Of a DNA stretch of 15,819 bases, positions 6,860 to 15,147 are shown in pieces. The translations under genes were made by a program, and so were the position numbers. Below the pieces are notes generated by a model, which was not told the origin of the DNA, did not search any database, and was given only the letters and a program-made list of their open reading frames with translations. The first letter of the stretch is position 1; every line of letters starts with the position of its first letter. This DNA comes from CAYYNQ01 sp964473105 (GTDB lineage Bacteria > Sumerlaeota > Sumerlaeia > MVZB01): assembly GCA_964473105.1 (NCBI GenBank), contig CAYYNQ010000057.1, positions 1-15,819 of the forward strand, in the 5' to 3' direction.

Positions 6860-6879
6860 TTTCCCCGGTTTATCTGCCT

Positions 6880-8523
6880 ATGAAAATTGCACTTGCACAG
6901 ATCAATCCCACAGTTGGGGCACTTAATTCCAATGCGGCCCGCATTCTCGATTACTACAGGCGAGCCGCGGCGGCGGGCGCCGAACTCGTCGTCTTTCCCG
7001 AACTGGCCTTGACAGGTTACCCACCTCAGGACCTGCTTGACCGGCCTGACTTTGTGGAGAAATCCATCAGGGCCCTGAATGATCTTGCCCGTGGCATGAC
7101 CGGCCCGGGATCCGTCCTGGGATATGTCCAGCCCCGAAAAGCGGTCGATCACCCTGGGAAACCCCTCTATAACGCGGCCGCTCTAATTGAAGGAGGCCGG
7201 ATTATCTCCCGGCACTACAAATCCCTTCTCCCCAGCTATGACGTATTCGATGAAAGTCGTTATTTCGAGCCCGCGGCCGTGCTTCAACCGGCCGTATTCC
7301 GGGAGATGAGGCTTGGAATCACAATCTGCGAGGATATTTGGAACACTGGAATCGACGAATCCCTGCCCCAGCGGCTATATCACCGTAACCCGGTGCAGGA
7401 ACTCGCCGGACAGGGGGTCGACCTGTTGATCAATATCGCCGCATCGCCCTACAGCATCCATAAGCAGGGCGTCAAGGCCGGGATCTACCGGAACGAGGCG
7501 ACACGCCACAACACGCCATTGGTACAGGTCAACCAAGTCGGGGGCAATGACAATCTGATCTTTGACGGCTGGAGCAATGTCTGGAACGAAACGGGCCGGG
7601 TTGTTGCGCAAGCGGCCCGTTTTGAAGAGGACCTGCTGATCTGGGATTCGGCAGTTGGTACCGATGGTGTGGATCCCGAGACCGGCAACACCGAGGAACT
7701 ACTATACTCAGCATTACGGCTGGGAGTACATGATTATGTAAACAAATGTGGATTCGATAAGGTGCTGATCGGACTGTCCGGAGGTGTCGATTCGGCACTT
7801 ACGGCGGTGATTGCCGCCGATGCAATCGGGCCTGAACACGTCGTCGGGATATCGATGCCATCCCAATTCAGCAGTGACCACAGCCGTGACGATGCACGTA
7901 AACTTGCTGATCGGCTGGGGATTGAGTACCACGAAATCCCGGTGGAAACAATCTATGACTCCTTCACAAAGGAGCTCAACCCCCTCTTCAAGAACCTTCC
8001 ATTCAATATTGCCGAGGAAAACCTGCAGGCACGCATCCGAGGAACCCTGCTGATGACAATGAGCAACAAGTTCGATTATCTCGTACTGACAACCGGCAAC
8101 AAATCAGAACTTGCCGTCGGTTTCTGCACGCTCTATGGCGACATGAACGGTGGCCTTGCTGTTCTGGCGGATGTCCTGAAAACCCGGGTCTATAATCTTG
8201 CCCGATGGGTCAACCGGAACGGGGAAAGGATCCCGGCCTCGACTATCGACAAACCCCCCTCCGCCGAGCTTCGCCCGGGTCAGCTTGACTCGGACTCACT
8301 CCCCCCCTACGGGCTGCTCGACCCGATCATCGAAGCTTATGTGGTCAACGTATCTAGTCCCGGAGAAATCGTCAGCCAGGGACATGACCCCGGTCTGGTC
8401 AACCGGGTTATTCGGATGATCGACCGGACGGAGTATAAACGCCAGCAGGCGGCCGTCTGCCTGAAGGTCACACACCGAGCATTCGGCCCGGGACGCCGCA
8501 TGCCCATCGCGCGGGGAAGCTGA
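6880..8523 (+). CDS. nadE: Glutamine-dependent NAD+ synthetase
   Basis: A 547-residue two-domain enzyme that makes NAD+ from deamido-NAD+ and ATP, using ammonia released from glutamine, as the last step of NAD synthesis. The N-terminal nitrilase-type glutaminase (about 1-265) has the Glu-Lys-Cys triad: Glu41 in FPELALTGYPPQDLL, Lys114 in HYKSLLPSYDVFDESRYF, and Cys150 in GITICEDIW. The C-terminal synthetase (about 275-547) has the PP-loop GLSGGVDSAL (298-307), TTGNKSELAVGF (404-415) and the late DKPPSAELRPGQ. The frame extends 16 codons upstream, but MKIALAQINP at 6880 is the normal start. No clear Shine-Dalgarno precedes it. A 21-bp dyad lies 20 bp upstream. The M50 protease gene begins 2 bp after the stop. 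Confidence 0.96.
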   Translation: MKIALAQINPTVGALNSNAARILDYYRRAAAAGAELVVFPELALTGYPPQDLLDRPDFVEKSIRALNDLARGMTGPGSVLGYVQPRKAVDHPGKPLYNAAALIEGGRIISRHYKSLLPSYDVFDESRYFEPAAVLQPAVFREMRLGITICEDIWNTGIDESLPQRLYHRNPVQELAGQGVDLLINIAASPYSIHKQGVKAGIYRNEATRHNTPLVQVNQVGGNDNLIFDGWSNVWNETGRVVAQAARFEEDLLIWDSAVGTDGVDPETGNTEELLYSALRLGVHDYVNKCGFDKVLIGLSGGVDSALTAVIAADAIGPEHVVGISMPSQFSSDHSRDDARKLADRLGIEYHEIPVETIYDSFTKELNPLFKNLPFNIAEENLQARIRGTLLMTMSNKFDYLVLTTGNKSELAVGFCTLYGDMNGGLAVLADVLKTRVYNLARWVNRNGERIPASTIDKPPSAELRPGQLDSDSLPPYGLLDPIIEAYVVNVSSPGEIVSQGHDPGLVNRVIRMIDRTEYKRQQAAVCLKVTHRAFGPGRRMPIARGS

Positions 8524-8525
8524 AC

Positions 8526-9245
8526 ATGTTCAACCTTTCCCCCCATGGCACCGGCTACCAGAACCGCCCCCAAGGCTGGATGGCCTTTGCCATGCGGGGG
8601 GTTCCCGTTTATATAGAAAACGGTTTCTGGCTGTTTCTTGGCGCTGTCTGGCTATGGATGCTTTACCGCAGTGAAAGCCTGGCCGATTCGGTGATCCTGT
8701 GCCTCGTCATCTTTATTTCGCTGCTTGGACATGAGGCGGGGCATGCTTTCGCGGCACGATATTTCAGGCTCTCTCCGGTTCACATCTCACTTGTCATGTT
8801 TGGCGGCTATGCCCGCCACCCGGCAACCGCCCGGGGCCATAGCCTACTCATCACACTGGCTGGACCCGCCGTCAGTTTCACGCTGGGTGTTGTAGGCCTG
8901 TTCCTGCTGATGGGACTGATGAAGATGGAGAACGGCATGCTCATGAACAAATTTGTTTTCTTCTGCAAGCTGATGTTTTCCCTGAACCTGTTCTGGTGTG
9001 TTTTTAACATGCTGCCGATCTACCCGATGGATGGGGGAAAGGCTTGCCTTTATGCATTTTGCTACCGCTGTGATGATCGTCAGGCAATGTTGAAAACGGC
9101 ATATGTGTCACTGGCAACCATCGTTGTCATCGCCTTGATCACCCTTGTTTCCCACTGGGGAAACATTCTGATCCTTTGTTTCCTGTCCTGGTTCGGGTTA
9201 CAGAACTACCAGATTATCAAGTCGCTACGCTCCCCTTGGGGGTGA
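8526..9245 (+). CDS. Small M50 (site-2-type) intramembrane metalloprotease
   Basis: A 239-residue membrane protein with the zinc motif HEAGH (His69-Glu70-His73) in a hydrophobic segment (about 55-75). A second conserved motif, LPIYPMDGGK, has Asp169 as the likely third zinc ligand. About five or six hydrophobic segments are visible (about 33-48, 55-75, 107-133, 142-165, 194-209, 213-227). There is no PDZ or CBS domain, so it is a minimal member of the family that cleaves substrates within the membrane; its substrate is unknown. The ATG follows GGGGAAG (8513-8519) by 6 nt, a good ribosome site, and lies 2 bp after the nadE stop, so the two are very likely co-transcribed. Confidence 0.87.
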   Translation: MFNLSPHGTGYQNRPQGWMAFAMRGVPVYIENGFWLFLGAVWLWMLYRSESLADSVILCLVIFISLLGHEAGHAFAARYFRLSPVHISLVMFGGYARHPATARGHSLLITLAGPAVSFTLGVVGLFLLMGLMKMENGMLMNKFVFFCKLMFSLNLFWCVFNMLPIYPMDGGKACLYAFCYRCDDRQAMLKTAYVSLATIVVIALITLVSHWGNILILCFLSWFGLQNYQIIKSLRSPWG

Positions 9246-9483
9246 TTCATCGACCATGAAACACATCAGGCTATCACAGGGCATTCACACTGAAAGACCT
9301 TCACAACATATAGACCTGCTGTGTCCGGTAAACCGGCAACGCCCGGCGGTGTACCCCACACCCCAGCCGAACGGATTGCTTCGTCCGGGGTCGACATGAA
9401 TTCATCGAGCATCACAAAAATGACGGGTACTGATGAACAAGACGGCCCCATAATTACTGAATAAAGAGACCGCCCTGAAGATA

Positions 9484-10461
9484 ATGAGCCTTATGGCAGG
9501 CCAAACCCCAGTTCCCATGACACTGATCACCGGATTTCTTGGATCGGGCAAAACGACCCTCGTCAACCACCTGCTCGCCGAGACAGCCGAACAGCGGGAT
9601 ATCGCGGTTATTGTCAACGATTTCGGCAAGGTGTCGGTCGACAGCGGCCTGATCAGACACCGTGACGAGAACATGCTCACCCTCTCCAACGGATGTGTCT
9701 GCTGCAGCTTGGCAGGGGATCTCGCAGCCGGGCTCATCAAGCTGCTGACCAGGGGTTCGTTCAGCCATTGCATCATGGAATCATCAGGAGTGACCCGTGT
9801 GACACCATTGAGGTGCATCCTGGATGAACCTGAACTCCGGAAACTGGTCCGACTGGAGTCGGTTGTCGTGATGGTGGATCCTGTCCGTTACCCGAGGCTG
9901 AGCCAAATTGTGATGACACTCGAGGAACAGGTCCAACACGCCGATGTGCTGGTGATCAACCGCTGTGACCTCGCCACCCCGGATCAGCTCCAGGAAACGG
10001 AAAACCTGCTTGGAAAATCCAATGCCGGGGCACGTATGATCAGAACCGAGTTCGGAAGGGCAAACTCCGACGAACTCCGGGGGGGTAGCACCAAGAAGCC
10101 TTCGGCAACCCATGTCACCAATTTGCCGGGGGACAAGTGGTCGGCCTACCGGCTGTATTTTAACCGACCCTTTGCAAAGGATGAACTGCGAGATCTGCTT
10201 GGGTCAATCCCCGGGCGGGTCATGCGGGTTAAGGGATGGCTGAAAGACCCATCGGGGGAGGTTGTGCATGTTGAACAGGTCCATGATGAAATATCGGTGG
10301 AATCCTGGAAAGAACCCCTGAACAGACAGCCATGTGACTGCCTGATCATGATTATACCCACAACGGATGCGGACGAATTCGAAAGGGATCTGACATCCCA
10401 CCCGGAAATCATATGGGAACTCGACCATTCCCACACCCATCACATACCAGATCCGGACTAG
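9484..10461 (+). CDS. COG0523/CobW-family P-loop GTPase (putative metallochaperone)
   Basis: A 325-residue G3E-family GTPase. Residues 11-25 give VPMTLITGFLGSGKTTL with the Walker A loop. The metal-binding GCVCC (70-74) follows. ESSGV (99-103) and INRCD (158-162) stand for the later G motifs; the usual NKxD is NRCD here. A CobW C-terminal domain (about 215-312) has VMRVKGWLKDPSG. The C-terminus carries the short His-rich tail DHSHTHH (314-320), a common metal-binding feature of the family. Members deliver or guard zinc, cobalt or nickel for client enzymes; the metal and client cannot be told from this context. The start at MSLMAGQ was chosen; Met4 or Met12 are alternatives. The 238-bp gap before it shows no supported gene and no recognisable Zur site. 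Confidence 0.88.
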   Translation: MSLMAGQTPVPMTLITGFLGSGKTTLVNHLLAETAEQRDIAVIVNDFGKVSVDSGLIRHRDENMLTLSNGCVCCSLAGDLAAGLIKLLTRGSFSHCIMESSGVTRVTPLRCILDEPELRKLVRLESVVVMVDPVRYPRLSQIVMTLEEQVQHADVLVINRCDLATPDQLQETENLLGKSNAGARMIRTEFGRANSDELRGGSTKKPSATHVTNLPGDKWSAYRLYFNRPFAKDELRDLLGSIPGRVMRVKGWLKDPSGEVVHVEQVHDEISVESWKEPLNRQPCDCLIMIIPTTDADEFERDLTSHPEIIWELDHSHTHHIPDPD

Positions 10462-10621
10462 CCCCCTCAAGGCTGGTTATGCGCATATTCACCCTTGCAA
10501 TTGGAATCGTCGTAATATGCCGGGAAACGTACGCCGACTGCGGCCGAAAGGTTTGGAATGCCGGGAATCAGGAATTGGTTTTCCAACTTGCCAGTCAACA
10601 GGATCTCGATGATAGTGAAGC

Positions 10622-10627
10622 AAAGGA
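10622..10627 (+). promoter_or_regulatory. Ribosome binding site fixing the pcm start
   Basis: AAAGGA lies 8 nt upstream of the ATG at 10636. Upstream in-frame ATGs at 10558 and 10609 lack such a site and would add residues atypical for the family, so 10636 is preferred. Confidence 0.55.
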
Positions 10628-10635
10628 ATCTCCTG

Positions 10636-11364
10636 ATGAAGTGGGCCAACTTCTTTGGCTGGAAGACGGATCGTCGAGCTGGCGCCCCGCCCCGTTTTGA
10701 GTATGCCGGGGAATTTTCCCGACAGCGACGGCGGATGATTGAGGAACACCTCTACGGTCGGGACGTCCGGGATACAAGCGTGCTGGAGGCTATGCTGCGC
10801 GTCCCACGCGAGGCATTCCTCGAAGCGGAATACCGCCACGATGCCTATGCGGACAAACCACAGCCGATCGGCAAGAGGCAGACCATCTCGCAGCCTTACA
10901 TGGTCGCACGGATGACCGAAATGGCCCGGGTTGTACCCGGCTGCCGCGTTCTGGAACTGGGTTCCGGCTGCGGATATCAGACTGCGGTCATCATGGAACT
11001 TGGGGGTGAGGTGGTCGGTATTGAATTGCACCGCGAGCTTGCAGAATCAGCCAAGACAAGGCTGCAGAGCCTGGGTTACAGAAGGTTCAGCCTGGTCCAT
11101 GGCAATGGATACGACGGGTTTGGGGACCAGGCCCCGTTCGACATCATCATTTCAGGTGCGGCGCCAAGAGTGTTGCCTGAACATCTCCCCGGACAGTTGC
11201 AGGACGGGGGGCGTATGGTCATCCCGATCGGCCCGGAAGGAGATCAGCACCTTTACCGGTATACGCGCAAGGGCGAAACCTACCATCGTGAAAGGCTGTT
11301 TGGAGTAAGGTTCCTGCCCCTGATCCCCCCCGGCCCACAACCGCAGGAATCACTGTCGTTATGA
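10636..11364 (+). CDS. pcm: Protein-L-isoaspartate O-methyltransferase-like protein
   Basis: A 242-residue SAM-dependent methyltransferase of the PCMT family, which repairs isoaspartyl residues in damaged proteins. The signature 'GKRQTISQPYMVARMTEM' (79-96) is followed by the SAM-binding motif RVLELGSGCGYQTAVI (104-119), the acidic loop VVGIELHRELAE (127-138), and the post-motifs FDIIISGAAP (168-177) and LQDGGRMVIPIGP (188-200). The head (1-40) is basic and variable, so the exact start is less certain than the fold. It is downstream of the CobW-type gene with a 174-bp gap that shows no supported gene or terminator. It converges with the transporter genes to the right; no clear terminator is visible in the 107-bp gap. 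Confidence 0.9.
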   Translation: MKWANFFGWKTDRRAGAPPRFEYAGEFSRQRRRMIEEHLYGRDVRDTSVLEAMLRVPREAFLEAEYRHDAYADKPQPIGKRQTISQPYMVARMTEMARVVPGCRVLELGSGCGYQTAVIMELGGEVVGIELHRELAESAKTRLQSLGYRRFSLVHGNGYDGFGDQAPFDIIISGAAPRVLPEHLPGQLQDGGRMVIPIGPEGDQHLYRYTRKGETYHRERLFGVRFLPLIPPGPQPQESLSL

Positions 11365-11471
11365 TCAAGATCCTGAATTGTCGCCGGGGACTTCCTTCGA
11401 AGCTTCATGTGCCCGTTTCCCTCATTCGAAATGCCCCTACCGGCCACGCGTGCAAATGATTCCCGGCAAAG

Positions 11472-12356
11472 TCACCCCTTTAAGGCGCCAAGGGTCAGTC
11501 CGCGGGTGATCTGTTTCTGAAGCAGGATATATACTGCTAGGGTGGGCAGGGTCATCAACGCCAGACCGGCAAATGCCATCCCCCAGTCCGTCTTGTACTG
11601 ACTCACGATCGTCAAACCCGCCAGACCCAGCGGCAGGGTCTTCAGGTGATCGGAACCCTCGCCCGAGATGAACATGAAGGCCATCAGGAACTCATTCCAG
11701 ATGGCAATATACGTGAAGATTGCGACTGCCACCAGACCCGGCCGCGCAAGCGGAAACATAATCGACCAGAAGGCCCTCCATTCACTACAGCCGTCCATCA
11801 GCGCCGACTCGTGCAGACTGCCCGGCAGACCCTTGAAAAATCCGGTCAGGATCAGGATACCCAAGGGCAGCCCAAACGCCATATAGGCCCCGAGCAGCCC
11901 AACTCGTGTGTTCAACAGGTCCATGGCCTTCAACTGGAAGAATAGTGGCACAACTGCCAGTTGCACGGGTATCATCAGACCCGCTAGGAAAATGTAGAAA
12001 AGCGTCCTTGAACCCCTGAACCGAAACCGCGAGATGCCATAAGCCGCCATCGCGGACAACAGGGTAACCAGCACAACCCCCGACCCGGTCAGGAACACGC
12101 TGTTCCCGAAATAGTGCCCAAAGTTTCCGGACCTCCATGCACGCATATAATTCCGCCACTGCAGGTTGTCCCACCCGGGCAAGGTGAACGGACTGAAAAA
12201 GACGGCTTCATCAGTTTTTAGTGATGTTACGAACAGCCAAAACATGGGATAGACCACAGCCATCCCGAAAACAATGAGGACCGCATAAGCCATGACCCGG
12301 ACGGCAAGATCCGGGGTCGGGATGTTTGATTTACAGAGTTGCTGTCCCGTGATCAT
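11472..12356 (-). CDS. Carbohydrate ABC transporter permease, MalG type
   Basis: A 294-residue inner-membrane permease of the CUT1 sugar-uptake family. About six hydrophobic segments are visible, the first at about 21-46, followed by the typical TSLKTDEAVFF and the periplasmic WRNYMRAW stretch. The cytoplasmic coupling loop that contacts the ATPase is at about 178-207; it reads HESALMDGCSEWRAFWSIMF, so the usual EAA is ESA with the conserved Gly189. The end, QKQITRGLTLGALKG, is typical of the family. It follows the fused binding protein-permease gene by 12 bp and has AAAAGGTG as ribosome site, so the two form one operon. The sugar is not identifiable from sequence, and no ATPase gene is present nearby. 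Confidence 0.92.
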   Translation of the reverse strand: MITGQQLCKSNIPTPDLAVRVMAYAVLIVFGMAVVYPMFWLFVTSLKTDEAVFFSPFTLPGWDNLQWRNYMRAWRSGNFGHYFGNSVFLTGSGVVLVTLLSAMAAYGISRFRFRGSRTLFYIFLAGLMIPVQLAVVPLFFQLKAMDLLNTRVGLLGAYMAFGLPLGILILTGFFKGLPGSLHESALMDGCSEWRAFWSIMFPLARPGLVAVAIFTYIAIWNEFLMAFMFISGEGSDHLKTLPLGLAGLTIVSQYKTDWGMAFAGLALMTLPTLAVYILLQKQITRGLTLGALKG

Positions 12357-12368
12357 TCTCGCACCTTT

Positions 12369-14735
12369 TCATGGATCCCGGTGTTCAATTTCGGGCCTTT
12401 GCCCAATACGAATGGCAAGCAGTGATCCCGCAAAGGCCATCGCAAACAGCAGGACTGCGAGCGCGGTCGCCTCACCCACCCTGAACTCCTGAAACATGGT
12501 CTGCACCATGCGCGTGCTGATCACATGAGTCTGGGTCATCGGGCGCTGGTTGGTCCAGATCCAAATCGTATCGAAGACCTTCATTCCACCGATCACCATG
12601 AACACGATCGCAATCAGCAACACCTCTCGGATCATGGGAAGCGTGATTGAGCAGAACTTCGCCCATGGACCCACGCCATCCAGGTCAGCCGCTTCATAAA
12701 GTTCACGTGGGATACTCTCCATCGCGGCGAGGAAGAGAACCATGTTGAACCCGCATCCTCCCCACACAAACATGGGTATCAGGGCACGGTAAAGGCTGTC
12801 CTGGGCCAGCCATGCAAATCCCCTGAAATCCAGCCATTGTGCGGGCGTTTCCAGCCCCATCCACAGAAAACCGCTGCTGAGCCACCCCAGTAGCTTGTTC
12901 ACCGGCCCGATATCGGGGTTATAAAAATGCATCCAAAGTAGTGCGGCCGCCACGCCACCCAAGATGTTTGGGAAAAAGAATATGACCCTGAACAATCTCG
13001 AACCACGGATACGGCCGCTGATACACGCAGCCAAAAACAACGACAGGGGGATAACGAACAGGGGTATGACAAGCATAATGAACAGGTTATTGCCAAGCGC
13101 AACCCAAAATCCGTCGTTCTCCAGGAGAAGTCTGCGGAAATTCAACAGCCCCTTGTATTCCATCGGGCCAAGACCATCCCACTGGTGGAGACTCCAGCCA
13201 AACGACCGCAGCGCAGGCCAGAGAACGAACACGGCATACACCACCAACGCAGGCGCAATAAATAACGTGACGTTACCCCATGAAAGGCGGGGCAGGACCA
13301 GATCTGGGTCTTGGGAATCCCGGCGTCGCCGCAAAATGCGCACAAGATAATGAACCAGAAACACCAGGGGCAGTATGGCAATGACAAACAAAAGCAGCAA
13401 CGCCTTACCCCTATGCTTGACATGCACCCGGTCGGGGTTACGTTGCCTGTCCCGGATCTGCCGGGCTTGTTCCTCCCAGCGTGTCGCAACTCCCTCAGGA
13501 GTCGCACTGCCGTCAAGCACCCGAAGGAATCCATCCTGAAGATATTGGAGCATCTCCGGTACACCACCTCCGGGGGGTTCACCAATGACCGAACCGGCAC
13601 CCTGTAAAATTCTCTCCAGATCCGTCATATCTTGCGAGAGATTACCCTTGTTTGCTCCATGGATTGCAACCGTGATGTCACGCTGCCGGCAGAACTCTGA
13701 GGCGACCTCCCGGGATGTCATGAACCTGAGGAAGTCAACAGCTGCCTCGGGATTCGCACTCTTACTGAACACGTGATAATAGGAACTGGATGAATACACG
13801 GCGGTCGGATCCCCCATGCTACTGCCGGGCAGCGGGTAGCTGAAGGACCCCATCCGAAAACCCTCGGGGATACGACCCATCATCTCACTTTTCAACCATG
13901 AACCGCATGGGATCATTGCCGATTTTCCCGAGAAGAACTGCATCTGAGCCTCGGTATGGCTCATACCACGCACCCCGGGCTGCATGTAGGTTCCGGCCAG
14001 TTCACGAAACAATTCAAGTGAACGGACGGTTAAGCGGGTATCGAATGTGCCTGGCTCCATATTCCTCCAGGCCCGGTATTTCTCAGGCCCGGCCAAATGG
14101 TAATAGTTCGAATAAACCATGGAGAGGCCATAATTGGGATAACGCCCCTGATAAGCCATTGGGATGATGTTCAGTTCATGGATCCGGGCACAAAGCCTGT
14201 AGAGTTCATCCCAAGTCTTCGGAATATCGAACGCGTGATTTTCAAAAAGGTCCCTGTTGTACCAGATGGACCAGATAAAAAAGGCGAACGGGACGCCGTA
14301 TGTTTTTCCCCGGTATGAACGTGGGGCAAGTGTCCCCGGCAGAAATGTATCGCGCCATGTCACGGCCTCGGCGGGATTCCAGGGCGGCCCGTCGAGGTAG
14401 GGATCCAGGGATAGCACCCTGCCCCTGCGAATCAAACGCCACCAATCCAGATCGACGTTGGTGACCTCTGGATATGACCCTTCAAAGATCCGGATGCGGA
14501 CCTTGTCAGGCATGCGCGGGTCCCCGGTCAGGTCGACACTAACGGAACGACCACGTTGCTCCATTGCCTGCTCAAAAGCCCGGGCGCACCACTTGAAGAA
14601 ACTGATGCCCTCACCGCCTTCAAAGACGGGCATCTCGATATGAACGGGCGCGCTGGATGACCCGGCACGGGATTCCGGAAGGATAAGGATGAAAACAAGG
14701 AAACTTGAAAACGAAATCAACCGTTGCAGTTTCAT
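12369..14735 (-). CDS. Fusion of extracellular solute-binding protein and MalF-type ABC permease
   Basis: One continuous 788-residue frame. Residues 1-24 form a signal peptide (MKLQRLISFSSFLVFILILP then ESRA, a plausible cleavage site). Residues about 30-435 resemble a family 1 sugar-binding protein, with YRGKTYGVPFAFFIWSIWYN, FENHAFDIPKTWDELYRL, FFSGKSAMIPCGSW and ANPEAAVDFLRFMTSREVA. A transmembrane segment (444-467) followed by LRRRRD tethers it. Residues 488-775 are a MalF-type permease starting NVTLFIAPALVVYAVFVLWP, with the coupling loop RELYEAADLDGVGPWAKF (EAA 681-683, Gly687). The predicted topology is consistent: binding domain outside, tether crossing inward, permease N-terminus inside. 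The binding protein is thus held at the translocator rather than free. No frameshift or missing stop is evident at the junction. Sugar specificity is unknown; the ATPase must come from elsewhere. Confidence 0.9.
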   Translation of the reverse strand: MKLQRLISFSSFLVFILILPESRAGSSSAPVHIEMPVFEGGEGISFFKWCARAFEQAMEQRGRSVSVDLTGDPRMPDKVRIRIFEGSYPEVTNVDLDWWRLIRRGRVLSLDPYLDGPPWNPAEAVTWRDTFLPGTLAPRSYRGKTYGVPFAFFIWSIWYNRDLFENHAFDIPKTWDELYRLCARIHELNIIPMAYQGRYPNYGLSMVYSNYYHLAGPEKYRAWRNMEPGTFDTRLTVRSLELFRELAGTYMQPGVRGMSHTEAQMQFFSGKSAMIPCGSWLKSEMMGRIPEGFRMGSFSYPLPGSSMGDPTAVYSSSSYYHVFSKSANPEAAVDFLRFMTSREVASEFCRQRDITVAIHGANKGNLSQDMTDLERILQGAGSVIGEPPGGGVPEMLQYLQDGFLRVLDGSATPEGVATRWEEQARQIRDRQRNPDRVHVKHRGKALLLLFVIAILPLVFLVHYLVRILRRRRDSQDPDLVLPRLSWGNVTLFIAPALVVYAVFVLWPALRSFGWSLHQWDGLGPMEYKGLLNFRRLLLENDGFWVALGNNLFIMLVIPLFVIPLSLFLAACISGRIRGSRLFRVIFFFPNILGGVAAALLWMHFYNPDIGPVNKLLGWLSSGFLWMGLETPAQWLDFRGFAWLAQDSLYRALIPMFVWGGCGFNMVLFLAAMESIPRELYEAADLDGVGPWAKFCSITLPMIREVLLIAIVFMVIGGMKVFDTIWIWTNQRPMTQTHVISTRMVQTMFQEFRVGEATALAVLLFAMAFAGSLLAIRIGQRPEIEHRDP

Positions 14736-15147
14736 GTCTGGTAGCCGAAACCCCTTGAAAATGATGTGTCACCGTGACCTAGACCGGGTTGTAACGGGAA
14801 TCATACCCCGCATACACCTGCCTTCAGGGGCTTGCCAGGCAACCTGTCAATACTACCCGTTGAGGGGCCGTTATGTCAGGAACATTTTAGGCCACCTTTG
14901 GAAAAGCCGCCAAACTTCCGCAGCTATATCTGTTCAGGCGCTGATGAACAATTCAGATATCGCGATTTTTCGGGAACGCCCGCCGAATACAATTCGATCC
15001 CTGCCAAAACAAATTGTAAAAGGATCTCAACAAGACATCGGCATGCGGTTTTCTGTTGGCGGGCCGCCCGATAAGAATTAACATGATTACGGTCAGGCAT
15101 GAACGGACACTCAAGTCGCCGGTTTTGGACATCACTTTCAGGACAGC
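14736..15147. other. Divergent spacer between transporter operon and LON-domain gene
   Basis: This 412-bp stretch has no convincing gene. Open frames at 14689-15081 and 14832-15074 lack recognisable protein character. It is somewhat AT-rich from about 14880 to 15080 and holds a nested dyad at 14926-14960 and a tight GGCGG-G-CCGCC dyad at 15058-15068. It should contain promoters for both directions, but I see no pair of hexamers good enough to call. Confidence 0.6.
14926..14960. promoter_or_regulatory. Nested inverted repeat, candidate operator of the transporter operon
   Basis: ATATCTG (14926-14932) and CAGATAT (14954-14960) are a perfect 7-bp inverted repeat. Inside them, TGTTCA (14931-14936) and TGAACA (14945-14950) form another perfect pair around 8 nt. 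CGCGATTTTT follows on the + strand. The site lies about 190 bp from both flanking genes. CUT1 sugar operons are commonly controlled by LacI- or other-family repressors at such dyads, but no regulator gene is in the window. A weak + strand terminator is an alternative. Confidence 0.4.

Larger units (their letters stand above)
6510..6879. other. Divergent spacer between accB and nadE
   Basis: This 370-bp stretch has no supported gene; the open frame at 6588-6926 crosses the real nadE start in another frame and has no recognisable protein character. It holds the accB ribosome site and the candidate accB promoter, a run of nine C at 6806-6814, and a 21-bp dyad at 6839-6859 close to nadE. No riboswitch or RNA gene is recognisable by eye. 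Confidence 0.6.

Noticed and set aside
9266..9451. 61-residue minus-strand frame in the gap before the CobW-type gene
   Set aside because: Composition is plausible but there is no recognisable domain, ribosome site or neighbour on that strand. The whole 9246-9483 gap has no gene I can support.
14832..15074. 80-residue + strand frame in the transporter-LON spacer
   Set aside because: It has no recognisable motif and no good ribosome site, and it overlaps the candidate operator.
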